Part shown: positions 1-8,558 of the stretch, one piece after another
Position numbering within the stretch: position 1 is the stretch's first letter
Layout: the number at the start of each line of letters is the position of its first letter
Assembly: GCF_002914525.1 (NCBI RefSeq)
Contig: NZ_LODW01000058.1
Span: 16,097-80,096, forward strand
DNA: 64,000 nt
Reading direction: 5' to 3'
From: Rhizobium hidalgonense
GTDB lineage: Bacteria > Pseudomonadota > Alphaproteobacteria > Rhizobiales > Rhizobiaceae
Position numbers and translations under genes: made by a program
The notes under the pieces: model-generated
What the model saw: the letters and a program-made list of their open reading frames with translations, nothing else
The model's database searches: none
Told to the model about the DNA's origin: nothing

Positions 1-86
1 GCGACCGCCTGTGATGTCGGCCCGGACTGGCAGCCAGAGATGGCAAGGCATCCCGCAAGCATGATGTTTGTCGTGCGTATGCGCAT
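1..86 (-). CDS. Lipoprotein, N-terminal fragment (runs off the window)
   Basis: Reading leftwards from an ATG at 86 gives a 28-residue start that continues beyond the window edge. It has a basic n-region (MRIRTT), a short hydrophobic stretch and two candidate lipoboxes, LAGC (residues 10-13) and ISGC (16-19). The second gives a more usual signal length. A strong ribosome binding site (GGGAGG) lies 5 bases upstream of the ATG. I infer an envelope-anchored lipoprotein. The function cannot be judged because nearly all of the protein is missing. Its upstream region holds the palindrome at 199-214. Confidence 0.6.
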   Translation of the reverse strand, partial: MRIRTTNIMLAGCLAISGCQSGPTSQAV

Positions 87-659
87 GTTTCCCTCCCGAT
101 AAATATACCCGCCATCTGCAAAAGAGACCGGTGGGTGTACGATTGTTCGGTCCCTGCGAAGCTATCGCCTGATTATATCGCTGAAATTCAGACTTTATTT
201 CTGTTCGAACAGAAGGAGAATTCCGGAAAACAACCGGACATTCTGCGGCAGTGCAAAGCAATCACGCCATTTCCCCCGCCGTTACAGTCTTGCAGGGAGA
301 ATACTTCCAAATAGTACAGCTGTAGACCCCGAATGGCAACCTGCGCGGTCATCATCGCAATCGGCAACAGGGCGCTCGTCCGGAAAAGACGATGGCGATC
401 GCAATCGTGCCTTTCCGGCAACCATTCCTGACAACATCATGAAATAACCGGATGACGTGAATTAGTGCCTTTGAAATGTCCCAATGGGGCTGAACCGTAG
501 GCATGTTTGTCGCTCGTGCCCTCCCATGCGCTTCGACAGGCGATGCGAAAAGGATGCCGGTTCCGGATCGTTTAGTGGTTCCGTCCGTTATCTGTAGCCG
601 AATCTGGTGGCGAGTAGCCGGGTATTTTGCTCCCGTCACGATTTGAGAAGGAGACACTT
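87..659. other. Intergenic region without a convincing gene
   Basis: About 570 bases separate the leftward lipoprotein gene from the rightward DUF992 gene. Open frames here are short, overlap on both strands and lack ribosome binding sites or recognisable motifs. The region should hold the divergent promoters. The one clear structure is the 16-base palindrome at 199-214. Confidence 0.5.
199..214. promoter_or_regulatory. Perfect 16-bp palindrome, candidate operator
   Basis: TTCTGTTCGAACAGAA reads identically on both strands. It lies 113 bases upstream of the lipoprotein start, in an AT-richer stretch. The size and symmetry suit a homodimeric regulator. The GTTC core recalls rhizobial LexA half-sites, but their usual direct-repeat spacing (GTTC-N7-GTTC) is absent, so I do not assign it to LexA. 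Confidence 0.35.
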
Positions 660-1181
660 ATGAAGAAGACTTTTGCGACGGCGTTTGCCGCGGTATCATT
701 GAGCCTCATCGGCGCGGCGGCGGTCAATGCCGCCGACCCGGTCACCAGGACATATGAAGAGCCGGACCTGCGCAACGGCGTGAAGATCGGTTACCTCACC
801 TGCGATATCGGCGGCGGCACGGGTTATGTGCTCGGTTCATCCAAGGAGGCCGATTGCATCTTCCAGTCGACCGTCGGCAACGAGCTTACGGATCGTTATA
901 CCGGCGAAGTGAGAAAACTCGGCATCGACCTCGGTTTCACCACGCGCAGCCGGTTGATCTGGGCCGTGTTTGCGCCGACGGCCGGTTATCATCGCGGATC
1001 GCTCGCCGGCCTCTATGTCGGCGCCACCGCCGAGGCGACGCTCGGCGCCGGTGTTGGCGCCAATCTCCTGGTTGGCGGCACCTCCGGCTCGATCCATCTG
1101 CAGACGGTCAGCCTGACCGGCCAGCTTGGCCTTAACGTCGCGGCCGGCAGTGCCTCGATGACGCTGACGGCCGACAATTGA
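660..1181 (+). CDS. DUF992 family exported protein
   Basis: A 173-residue protein with a clear Sec signal peptide (MKKTFATAFAAVSLSLIGAA, cleavage near VNA-AD). It is followed by the compact, glycine-rich DUF992 fold typical of rhizobia: an early GYLTCDIGGGTGY segment, a paired cysteine about 35 residues later (EADCIF), and a C-terminal GxGVGANLLVGG repeat-like region. The start is set by a GAGAAGGAG site just upstream. Proteins of this family are periplasmic and of unknown role. The two cysteines may form a disulfide (inference). The gene is monocistronic, with a hairpin directly downstream. Confidence 0.85.
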   Translation: MKKTFATAFAAVSLSLIGAAAVNAADPVTRTYEEPDLRNGVKIGYLTCDIGGGTGYVLGSSKEADCIFQSTVGNELTDRYTGEVRKLGIDLGFTTRSRLIWAVFAPTAGYHRGSLAGLYVGATAEATLGAGVGANLLVGGTSGSIHLQTVSLTGQLGLNVAAGSASMTLTADN

Positions 1182-1191
1182 TATGCCTTTT

Positions 1192-1226
1192 GGCGCCCCG
1201 CCGCGTTGCGGCGCGGCAGGGGCGCC
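1192..1226. terminator. Hairpin after the DUF992 gene
   Basis: GGCGCCCCGCCGCG pairs with the downstream CGCGGC-A-GGGGCGCC arm across a short loop, leaving a one-base bulge. The stem is very GC-rich and begins 10 bases after the stop codon. No U-tract follows, so it may act as a pause/Rho-assisted terminator or an RNA-stabilising structure. Confidence 0.5.
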
Positions 1227-1279
1227 ACTCCTCCGAAGGGCCTTTCACGCCGCAACTTGCCTCAGCCGGTCACGATATT

Positions 1280-1747
1280 ATGAATATTCGCATGGCAACG
1301 CCTGACGAGGACGACATCCTGGTGAGGCACTATCTGAAGATTTGGGACAGCTACGGCACGCCGCCGGAACATTACAGGCCAGATGCGGTGGCACGGATCT
1401 TGTCTTTCATCAGCAGCGGCCGCGAGCAGCGACGTCTGACTTCGTTCCTTGCCATCGTCGAAGGCGAAATCGCCGGTTCCGTATCCTGCCAGCTGCACCA
1501 GTCGCCGTTTCCCGAAGTCATCCGGGAAGAACAGCAGCTGCATGGTTACATCTGGTCCGTCTATGTCGCGGACGCCTTCCGACGGCGCGGCATCGCGCAG
1601 GCGCTGACCGGCAGGGCGGCCGACTATCTGAAATCGATCGGCTGCACGACCACTGTCCTCCACGCCTCGGAGGCCGGCGAGCCGGTCTATCGGACCGTCG
1701 GTTTCGAACTGGCGAAGGAAATGCGCCTGCAGTTTCCGGCGGAGTAA
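1280..1747 (+). CDS. GNAT family N-acetyltransferase
   Basis: A 155-residue protein of typical GNAT length. The acetyl-CoA binding motif A is visible as IWSVYVADAFRRRGIAQAL (V-x-x-x-x-R-R-x-G-I/A type), after the beta-strand EGEIAGSVSCQL. The C-terminal strand GEPVYRTVGFEL is the usual motif B. The acyl acceptor cannot be predicted. I chose ATG 1280 (MNIRMATPDEDD); a second in-frame ATG lies at 1292. It sits alone between the DUF992 gene and the convergent LysR gene, with only 15 bases to the latter. Confidence 0.85.
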   Translation: MNIRMATPDEDDILVRHYLKIWDSYGTPPEHYRPDAVARILSFISSGREQRRLTSFLAIVEGEIAGSVSCQLHQSPFPEVIREEQQLHGYIWSVYVADAFRRRGIAQALTGRAADYLKSIGCTTTVLHASEAGEPVYRTVGFELAKEMRLQFPAE

Positions 1748-1762
1748 CGAAGGGTCTTCCGT

Positions 1763-2692
1763 TTATGTTTTTGCCCGGCCGGGTGCGACAAAAGTGGCGA
1801 TCGTTGTCTCGTCATGGCCGGCCTCGCGCAGGAAGCGGCTGGCAAATTCGATGGCGGGGCTTCTCAGCGCATCGTCTGGTCGGATCAGATGAAAGGCCAC
1901 GTGATAATCGAGCGTCCGGTCCGAGACGGCGACGACGCGCCCGTCGGCAAGTGCGGCGTCCGATAGAGGTGGCCGGGCAAGCGCGATGCCAAGCCCTTGC
2001 GCGCAGGCATCGATCACCAGATTGTAATCCTCGAAGCGCCGGTCATGGCCGCGCGGGATATAGTCGACGCCCTCGCGGGCAAGCCAGCGGCGCCAGCCTT
2101 CGATATTCGAATCGTGGAGGATCGGCAGATCGAGCAGCGAAAGGGCGTCGGAGCGCGGGCCGAGCCGGTCCGCCAGGGCCGGGGCGGCGATCGGAAACGA
2201 CTTCTCCTGCCAGAGCGGCAGGGCGCGCACGCCGGCCCACGGCCCCTTGCCGCAGCGGATGGCAAGGTCCGTGCCTTCGCCGAAATCCGCCAGCCGGTGT
2301 TCGAGCGTCAGTTCGACATGCAGCTCGTTTCCTTCGAGCTTCGGCAGACGCCGAAACAGCCACAAAGAGGCGACGGAGGGTGTCACCGAAAGACGCACCA
2401 CCGCCTTGTTCCGCCGAGGCAGCCAGCGCTCGCCGCTATTGCCGAGCAGGGCAAGCGCTTCCTCCGCCCGCGCGAAAAACCGCATGCCCTCCGGGGTCAG
2501 GCGCACGCCTCTGGCCTCGCGGGCAAACAGGCGCACCCCCATCCAGCGCTCGAGGCGGGAGACCTGGCGCGACACCGCGCCATGAGTGATGCCGCTTTCC
2601 TCGGCCGCGGCGGAAAACGAGCCGAGACGGGCGGCACGTGCAAAGGTCTCGAGCGTATCGAGTGGCGGCAGAACCTGCGAGCTGTGAACCAT
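1763..2692 (-). CDS. LysR family transcriptional regulator
   Basis: A roughly 309-residue regulator. The N-terminal winged helix-turn-helix is clear: LETFARAARLGSFSAAAEE, then the recognition helix region THGAVSRQVSRLE. The C-terminal effector domain resembles the GcvA-like subgroup (FGEGTDLAIRCGKGPW, LHDSNIEGWRRWL). ATG at 2692 gives MVHSSQVLPP; an in-frame GTG two codons upstream (2698) is an alternative, and neither has a strong ribosome binding site. It is divergent from an EamA transporter with about 80 bases between, the standard layout for a LysR protein controlling its neighbour and itself. Confidence 0.9.
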   Translation of the reverse strand: MVHSSQVLPPLDTLETFARAARLGSFSAAAEESGITHGAVSRQVSRLERWMGVRLFAREARGVRLTPEGMRFFARAEEALALLGNSGERWLPRRNKAVVRLSVTPSVASLWLFRRLPKLEGNELHVELTLEHRLADFGEGTDLAIRCGKGPWAGVRALPLWQEKSFPIAAPALADRLGPRSDALSLLDLPILHDSNIEGWRRWLAREGVDYIPRGHDRRFEDYNLVIDACAQGLGIALARPPLSDAALADGRVVAVSDRTLDYHVAFHLIRPDDALRSPAIEFASRFLREAGHDETTIATFVAPGRAKT

Positions 2693-2775
2693 ATGCACAT
2701 TTGATCATCGATTGCGATGCTTTTCAAGCACGCATCGAAGGCCTATCCATTGGCTCATCACATATGGAGGCGAAA

Positions 2776-3681
2776 ATGAGCATGGCTGCAAGCGCACCGG
2801 TTTCGGCGAAAGAGCAAGGCAAGTTCGACCTGGTGGCATTTGCGGCGATCGTCGTCACCATCCTCTTCTGGGCATCGTCCTTCGTGGTAATCCGCATCTG
2901 TCTCGGGCCGCTGACGCCGATCGAACTGGCAACGGCGCGTTATGTCGCCGCTGGTGCCATCGCGCTGGTCTATCTCGCCCTCTATCGGCCGATGCCGGAA
3001 AAGCGCGATTTCCTCCGCCTCTCCGTCGCCGCCGTGCTCTTCATCGCCGCCTATGCGGTTCTGTTGAACACCGGCGAGCAGACCGTTGCGGCCGGGCCGG
3101 CGAGCTTCATCATCAATACCATGCCGGTCTTCACCGCCCTGATCGCCACGTTCGCGCTCGGCGAGCGCTTCGGACGCTGGGGCTGGGCCGGTACCGCGGT
3201 GTCCTTCGGCGGCGTAGCGTTGATTGCGGTTTCCTCCGAGGGCGGCTTCAAGCTCGATCCGAATGCCGTCCTTATCCTTGGCGCAGCGCTCTGCTCGGCG
3301 ATCGCCAGCGTGTTGCAGAAGCCGCTGCTCGGGCGGCTACCGGCCCTTGCCGTCACCGCCTGGATCCTGCTGATCGGTTCCGTGCCGCTGTTTCCGGCTG
3401 TTCCAGCGACGATCCATGCAATGGCCGCCGCACCGGCTGAGGTGAACTGGGGTGTTGCCTATCTCGTCATCTTCCCGACGGCGATCGGCTACCTCACCTG
3501 GGCGATCGCGCTGAAGCGCCTGTCAGCCGCCCGCGCTTCGAATTTCCTCTATGGCGTTCCGCCGGTCGCCACGCTGATCGGGTTCGTCTGGCTCGGCGAG
3601 ACGCCGACGGTGCTGGGCGCGGTCGGCGGTGTCATGGCAATCCTCGGCGTGCTCGTCGTCAACGTGATGCGGAAGCGATAG
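2776..3681 (+). CDS. EamA/DMT superfamily permease
   Basis: A 301-residue inner-membrane protein with about ten hydrophobic helices arranged as two homologous EamA halves. The first begins near FAAIVVTILFWASSFVVIRI. The second begins near AVLILGAALCSAIASVLQK and ends with FLYGVPPVATLIGFVWLGE, a hallmark of the family. The start follows a GGAGG site 5 bases upstream of ATG 2776. The family exports metabolites, amino acids or drugs; the substrate is unknown. Control by the divergent LysR gene is inferred from layout. Confidence 0.9.
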   Translation: MSMAASAPVSAKEQGKFDLVAFAAIVVTILFWASSFVVIRICLGPLTPIELATARYVAAGAIALVYLALYRPMPEKRDFLRLSVAAVLFIAAYAVLLNTGEQTVAAGPASFIINTMPVFTALIATFALGERFGRWGWAGTAVSFGGVALIAVSSEGGFKLDPNAVLILGAALCSAIASVLQKPLLGRLPALAVTAWILLIGSVPLFPAVPATIHAMAAAPAEVNWGVAYLVIFPTAIGYLTWAIALKRLSAARASNFLYGVPPVATLIGFVWLGETPTVLGAVGGVMAILGVLVVNVMRKR

Positions 3682-3722
3682 ACACAAATCGGTCCGGAAG
3701 GTGATCATGTCTTACCCCAGAT

Positions 3723-4355
3723 CTAGCGGAGCAGTCCGTCCCGCCCAAACTCATCCCAACCCCGTAGCTGTGCGGACGCTTCCTCGGTGAGTTCTTGCGA
3801 TGCCGCAGCCGCCTTATTGTCACTCTTCAGCGAACGCGTCAGCTTCGCCTTGTAGGCCGCCCTCCGCCTGTTTTCCATGGCGGCCGCGGTGTCCTCTTCA
3901 CGCCACTCTTCGACAGCGCCTCGGTCGAGCAGATCCTCGACCATCCGTGGTTCGAAGACGTGGAAGGTAATCTGCCTGGCGCGGCCTCGAAGCTTCACCG
4001 TACGCGTTCCCGCGCTGGGCAGGCGACCGTCCTGCAGCCAGCGACGCCTCTCGGTCGTTGAGATCGTCAGGATGTCCTCGATTTCGCGCGGGATCACCGG
4101 CAGGCTTTCGACACCTTGGAGCGATTTCGCAATGACTGCCGAGGCATGACGAAACTCGCTCCTCGCGCTTTCAGGCATTGTCAGCGTGAAAACCGTCCCG
4201 CTGATGTCGAGCGATTTTCGGAGGGGCGAGGGGAGGCGCGCACGGATTTCCAAGAGGATTCCCTTGGCACGCACTGAAGACCCTAGCGTGGCCGCGGGCG
4301 GGAGCGCCCACGTTTCGACCAGTGCAGGAGTGTCATTCTTCTTGTTTTTCGCCAT
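3723..4355 (-). CDS. Hypothetical protein with possible DNA-binding segment
   Basis: A 210-residue protein starting MAKNKKNDTPALVETW. A TTG 12 codons upstream (4391) is an alternative start. I do not recognise a family. The middle (EIEDILTISTTERRRWLQDG) reads like a short helical segment with a helix-turn-helix-like rhythm, followed by a beta-rich KLRGRARQITFHVFEPRMVEDLLDR stretch. The C-terminal third is charged and alanine-rich, probably helical (EEWREEDTAAAMENRRRAAYK). The rhythm loosely recalls MerR-like proteins, but this is weak. It is divergent from the large cyclase gene, with about 160 bases between starts. Confidence 0.6.
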   Translation of the reverse strand: MAKNKKNDTPALVETWALPPAATLGSSVRAKGILLEIRARLPSPLRKSLDISGTVFTLTMPESARSEFRHASAVIAKSLQGVESLPVIPREIEDILTISTTERRRWLQDGRLPSAGTRTVKLRGRARQITFHVFEPRMVEDLLDRGAVEEWREEDTAAAMENRRRAAYKAKLTRSLKSDNKAAAASQELTEEASAQLRGWDEFGRDGLLR

Positions 4356-4515
4356 GCGCAAAGAGATGGGATCAAGGCGCAGCCCCGTCAACGCTCACCG
4401 CGTTTTACATCGACCTCCTCGATCCCCGCCAAAACGAACAGCTCCTGCGCCACAGCGTGGTACGACGACGGCGTTCGTGGTATTTTTTGAGAACGGTGGA
4501 GCGGGATCAACGTCG

Positions 4516-7500
4516 ATGCAGACGATTGAGGATTGGCTAGGTCAACTCGGTCTCGGCAAGTACGCCGACGCTTTCGTCGGGAATGACGTCGATCTGAGAG
4601 CGCTCCCTCATCTTGCCGAATCTGACCTCCAGGAGCTCGGCGTCTCGCTTGGGCACCGGAAGATTATTCTGGCTGCTATAGACCGGCTTGCGCATCAAGG
4701 TCCCGGCGAGCAGCCTCCTGCTCCGGCCGTTACCGAGGCCCAATCCGAAGCGGCGGCTGACCGGCGACTGCTCAGCGTGCTCTTCTGCGACCTGGTCGGG
4801 TCGACAGCGCTGTCCGCGCAGCTCGACCCGGAAGACATGCACGAGCTGACCCGCCGCTATCAGGATAGCGTCGCCGGCGCAGTCACGCGCTTCGGAGGCT
4901 ACGTCGCCAAATATCTCGGAGATGGCGTGCTTGCCTATTTCGGATGGCCAATGGCCTACGAGGACCATGCAGAGCGTTCAATTCGAGCCGGCCTCGAGGC
5001 GATGGCCGCCGTCGACGCCCTGCAGTCTCCTAGCGCGCAACAATTGAAGGCGCGCATCGGCATCGCATCCGGGCGCGTGGTCGTTGGCGACACCGACGGC
5101 AGCGCGAAGGAACGTGCATCGATCGCCGGAGACACTCCCAACCTGGCCGCACGTCTGCAGGCCGCGGCCGCCCCAGGCCAGATCGTGGTCTCCGACAGCA
5201 CCCGCCGCCTCGCTGGGCAGTCGTTCGAAATCGAGAGCCTCGGCACGCAGGAGCTCAAAGGCTTCACCTCGCCCATTGCGCTGTTCGAAGTCCGCGGTCA
5301 GCGAGAGGTGGACAGCCGTTTCGAAGCCGCGCATGCCAGCGGGCTTTCGAAATTTGTCGGCCGCGTCAGTGAGATCGGCCTGCTGCTGGAACGGTGGGAG
5401 TTAGCGAAAGCCGGGCAAGGCCAGGCGGTCTTCCTGTCGGGGGAGGCTGGTATTGGGAAATCGCGCCTTATCGAGGCTTTCGAAGAACGTCTGCAAGGGT
5501 CACAGCATGAACTCATCCGATTGCAATGTTCGCCCTATCACGTGACATCGGCCTTTTACCCGATCGTCGAGCGACTGAGCCGGCTCGCGTCGTTTTCGCC
5601 GGCAGATGATCGGAACACGCGCGTCGAAAAGTTTCTCACCCTTGTTCGCCGCTACGGCGAAAACCCCTGCGACGTTGGCGCGATCTACGCCGAGCTGCTT
5701 TCGCTCGACCTCGGCGACGAGTTCAGGCCGCCTGATCTCTCCGCGCACCAGCGCAAAGAAATTCTCGTCCGCACATTGGCGAACCGTCTGCTGCTTGCGG
5801 CCAGGATCGCACCGGTGCTCATGGTTTGCGAGGACGCGCACTGGATGGACCCGTCCACCAGCGAAGTGCTGAGAGAACTCGTCAGCCGGCTTCACGGCGC
5901 CGCCGCCCTTGTCGTTGTGACCCACCGACCGGAATGGAGCGCGAACTGGGCAAGCGGACTGGCGCAGGCGACGACGCTCTCCGTTGGGCGCTTGACCAGG
6001 CAGCAGATGCGCGAGTTGATCGAGTCCATGGTGTCCGACATTCCCGAACAGCTCGCCGAAAGGATTGCGGAGCGGACGGACGGAGTGCCGCTGTTCGTCG
6101 AGGAGTTGACCCGCTCGGTCGTGGAGAGCGGAAAACCGTCATCGCTGGACGCAGAGATCCCGGACAGTCTGCAAGGCTCCCTCATGACTCGTCTCGATCA
6201 TTTGTCGACCACGGCCAAGGAAATCGCGCAAATTGCCGCCGTCATAGGCAGGGAATTCGATCGCGGCCTTCTTTCGAAGATAGCCGGCCTGGACGACCGG
6301 GCGCTGGAGAAAGCGCTGAACCAGCTCGAGTCCAGCCAGATCGTCGTCGAAGGCGGCGTCTTGCACGACGCTCTCGTTTTTCGACATGCGCTGATTCAGG
6401 ATGCGGCCTACCAATCGCTCCTCAACCGGCGCCGGCGCCATTTCCACGAGAAGATCGCCAGGGTGCTCGTCGAACAATATGACGATGTCGCTGCCACCCA
6501 GCCCGAGCTCATCGCCCAGCACTACGAGAAAGCGCAGCGGATTGAGCTCGCGCTTCCCTACTGGATGAAGGCTGGAGAACGCGCCCTCGCACGATCAGCC
6601 AACTACGAGGCGGTCGACCATTTCCAGAATGCCTTGGCAATCGCAGAGCAACTGCCTGAAGGAGCTGAGCGGCAAAGGGACCTGCTCACCGCGATCCTAA
6701 AACTCGGCGACGCCCTTTTCGCTGCGGGTCGCATGACGGATTCGCTGGCGAAATACAGGCTGGCCGCCCCATTGGCACGCAAAGCGGCCGACACGCAGGC
6801 CTTTGTTCGCGCGGTGATTGGTCTTGACGGATCCAAATTCCTCTCCTCGAATTCGCTTGCCGAAACGGTGCCGCTTCTCGAGGAAGCCCTCGAGATGGTT
6901 GAACCTGCGGATCTAAGTTCACGGTGTCAGCTTCTCAGCCGCCTTGCGCGAGCATACACCTACCTGAGCGACAGCAAGAACGCGGCAAAATGCCATGGAG
7001 AAGGGATAGAACTGGCCCGGCGGGTTGGCGATAAGACTGCGCTTGTGGAGCTCTCCGCACTGCCATTCCTGACGCCGGCACCGGTTAAGTCCGTTAGCGA
7101 GAGAAACGACCGGATCGCACGCATAGATGAAATAAGACGCCTCGCGGGTGAGATCGATGACGACGACGTGCAAAGCCGAGCGCTTTCAGTCGACGCCTAT
7201 GTCTCGACGGAACTCGGCGATCGCGCACGCGCCGATCGGGCGGTTGACGCGCTGGACGAACTTGGTACCAAGCGGCAGCATCTCAACGTCCAGTTCTACG
7301 CTCGCATCGCAAGAGCGATGATGGCCATACTCGATGGAAGGTTCGCGGCTGCGGAGGAGTTTGCTGAAGACGCGCTGAAGCTCGGCATGCAGACCCTTGG
7401 CGTTGCGCCCGAGGGCGTTTACGGCATGCAGATGTTCGCGATCCGACGGGAGCAGAGCCGCCTCTCGGAGGTCGCACCGGTCATGAAACTGTTGATTGAG

Positions 7501-8043
7501 GAACACCCGGACGAAACTACCTGGCTGCCGGGTTTTGCGTTGGTTGCCTTTGACCTGGGCTATCGGGATGCGGCTCAAAGAAGGTTGAGCGAGCTTGCCC
7601 GCACCCGCTTCGCCCTTCCGCTTGACGGAAAGCGGAGTGCATCCCTCTCGTTCCTGACAGAAGTCGCTGCCGGTCTCGCCGATACGGACGCTGCTAGAAC
7701 CCTCTATAAGCTTATGCTCGACTACAAGGAGATGACCGTCACGATCGGTATGGCAACCGTTTGCTTCGGCGCGGCCAGCCGCTATTTGGGAGTGTTGGCA
7801 GCGGCGCTGGGCGAATTCGACAGAGCGTCGGAGCACTTTGAGCATGCGCTCGAAATGAACGCGGCGATCGGTTCGCGGCCGTGGCTCGCGCACACAGAGG
7901 CAGATTATGCGGACTTGCTAATGAAAATAGGTAGCCGGGCCGCGATAAAGAGAGCAATGTTGCTATCCGAGAATGCCCGGTCAACCGCGGCCGAACTGGG
8001 AATGGTCCGGCTGCAACAGCGACTGAAGCCAACGATGCATTAG
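4516..8043 (+). CDS. SAM-domain class III nucleotide cyclase / AAA ATPase / TPR signalling protein
   Basis: A 1175-residue multidomain protein. Residues 1-65 form a SAM domain (WLGQLGLGKYADAF). Residues 85-260 are a class III cyclase domain with both metal-binding aspartates (D92 in FCDLVGS, D136 in YLGDGVLAYFG) and the N209/R213 pair in PNLAARLQ, so catalysis is plausible. Residues 280-450 hold a STAND/AAA-type ATPase with Walker A GEAGIGKS (309-316) and Walker B PVLMVCEDA (433-441). The C-terminal half is helical and TPR-like. ATG 4516 was chosen because it starts the SAM domain; longer in-frame extensions would cover the divergent gene. The family is common in rhizobia but individual roles are mostly unknown. 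A DUF4242 gene follows after 40 bases. Confidence 0.9.
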   Translation: MQTIEDWLGQLGLGKYADAFVGNDVDLRALPHLAESDLQELGVSLGHRKIILAAIDRLAHQGPGEQPPAPAVTEAQSEAAADRRLLSVLFCDLVGSTALSAQLDPEDMHELTRRYQDSVAGAVTRFGGYVAKYLGDGVLAYFGWPMAYEDHAERSIRAGLEAMAAVDALQSPSAQQLKARIGIASGRVVVGDTDGSAKERASIAGDTPNLAARLQAAAAPGQIVVSDSTRRLAGQSFEIESLGTQELKGFTSPIALFEVRGQREVDSRFEAAHASGLSKFVGRVSEIGLLLERWELAKAGQGQAVFLSGEAGIGKSRLIEAFEERLQGSQHELIRLQCSPYHVTSAFYPIVERLSRLASFSPADDRNTRVEKFLTLVRRYGENPCDVGAIYAELLSLDLGDEFRPPDLSAHQRKEILVRTLANRLLLAARIAPVLMVCEDAHWMDPSTSEVLRELVSRLHGAAALVVVTHRPEWSANWASGLAQATTLSVGRLTRQQMRELIESMVSDIPEQLAERIAERTDGVPLFVEELTRSVVESGKPSSLDAEIPDSLQGSLMTRLDHLSTTAKEIAQIAAVIGREFDRGLLSKIAGLDDRALEKALNQLESSQIVVEGGVLHDALVFRHALIQDAAYQSLLNRRRRHFHEKIARVLVEQYDDVAATQPELIAQHYEKAQRIELALPYWMKAGERALARSANYEAVDHFQNALAIAEQLPEGAERQRDLLTAILKLGDALFAAGRMTDSLAKYRLAAPLARKAADTQAFVRAVIGLDGSKFLSSNSLAETVPLLEEALEMVEPADLSSRCQLLSRLARAYTYLSDSKNAAKCHGEGIELARRVGDKTALVELSALPFLTPAPVKSVSERNDRIARIDEIRRLAGEIDDDDVQSRALSVDAYVSTELGDRARADRAVDALDELGTKRQHLNVQFYARIARAMMAILDGRFAAAEEFAEDALKLGMQTLGVAPEGVYGMQMFAIRREQSRLSEVAPVMKLLIEEHPDETTWLPGFALVAFDLGYRDAAQRRLSELARTRFALPLDGKRSASLSFLTEVAAGLADTDAARTLYKLMLDYKEMTVTIGMATVCFGAASRYLGVLAAALGEFDRASEHFEHALEMNAAIGSRPWLAHTEADYADLLMKIGSRAAIKRAMLLSENARSTAAELGMVRLQQRLKPTMH

Positions 8044-8083
8044 GACCAACAGTTCGCTGCTTTGGTGGGAGGAAGGTCTCGTC

Positions 8084-8344
8084 ATGCCACGCTACATCAT
8101 CGAAAGAAACTTTGCAGAACAGCTCGATCTATCAAAAGAGGGGGTCGAGGAAATCAACCTGATCAACGATCAGGAAGGAGTGAAGTGGATTTTTTCGTTC
8201 CTCAGCGCGGACAGAAAAAAGACTTACTGCCTTTACGAGGCGCCCAGTACGCAAGCCATTCTCGCCGCGGCCCGGAGGAACAATGTCCCCGCGGATGTCA
8301 TCATAGAGGTCAGCGAGGAAATCGGTCCCAATATGTTTGCTTAG
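8084..8344 (+). CDS. DUF4242 domain protein
   Basis: An 86-residue protein starting MPRYIIERNF, the usual N-terminus of DUF4242 proteins (SCO4226-like, small ferredoxin-fold proteins reported to bind nickel). It ends with the characteristic VPADVIIEVSEEIGP segment. The start is preceded by GGGAGGAAGG. It lies 40 bases after the cyclase stop with no terminator between, so co-transcription is likely. This raises the possibility that it works in the same signalling pathway (inference). Confidence 0.85.
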   Translation: MPRYIIERNFAEQLDLSKEGVEEINLINDQEGVKWIFSFLSADRKKTYCLYEAPSTQAILAAARRNNVPADVIIEVSEEIGPNMFA

Positions 8345-8518
8345 CGCTCCTCGGCCAGCACAGGCGTCAGGCGCTGCCGCGAAGGCTGCCAGAACGAACT
8401 GGTGGCCGTCGTTATCCGCCTTGTGTCCTCTCAAAGGCTGCGGGTCCAGAATTTTCGGGTGGTCAGTCTGAACTTAAATGGAAGGCGATATCAGCAGATA
8501 AGCATTGCGCAGGCGTTC

Positions 8519-8538
8519 GCTTTCTTTAAAACGAAAGC
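8519..8538. promoter_or_regulatory. Inverted repeat upstream of glpR, candidate GlpR operator
   Basis: GCTTTCTTTAAAACGAAAGC is an inverted repeat (GCTTTC/GAAAGC) 21 bases upstream of the glpR start. Its right part, AAAACGAAAG, is the exact reverse complement of CTTTCGTTTT found twice in front of glpD. DeoR-family repressors often control their own genes, so autoregulation is likely (inference). Confidence 0.5.
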
Positions 8539-8558
8539 AGATCGAAAGGTGCCTGCTC

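Noticed and set aside
199..214. LexA (SOS) box
   Set aside because: The core GTTCGAAC is symmetric and lacks the GTTC-N7-GTTC direct-repeat spacing of alphaproteobacterial LexA sites.
188..657. Open frames of 77 and 101 residues on the minus strand upstream of the DUF992 gene
   Set aside because: They overlap each other in different frames, lack ribosome binding sites and show no protein-like pattern or motif.
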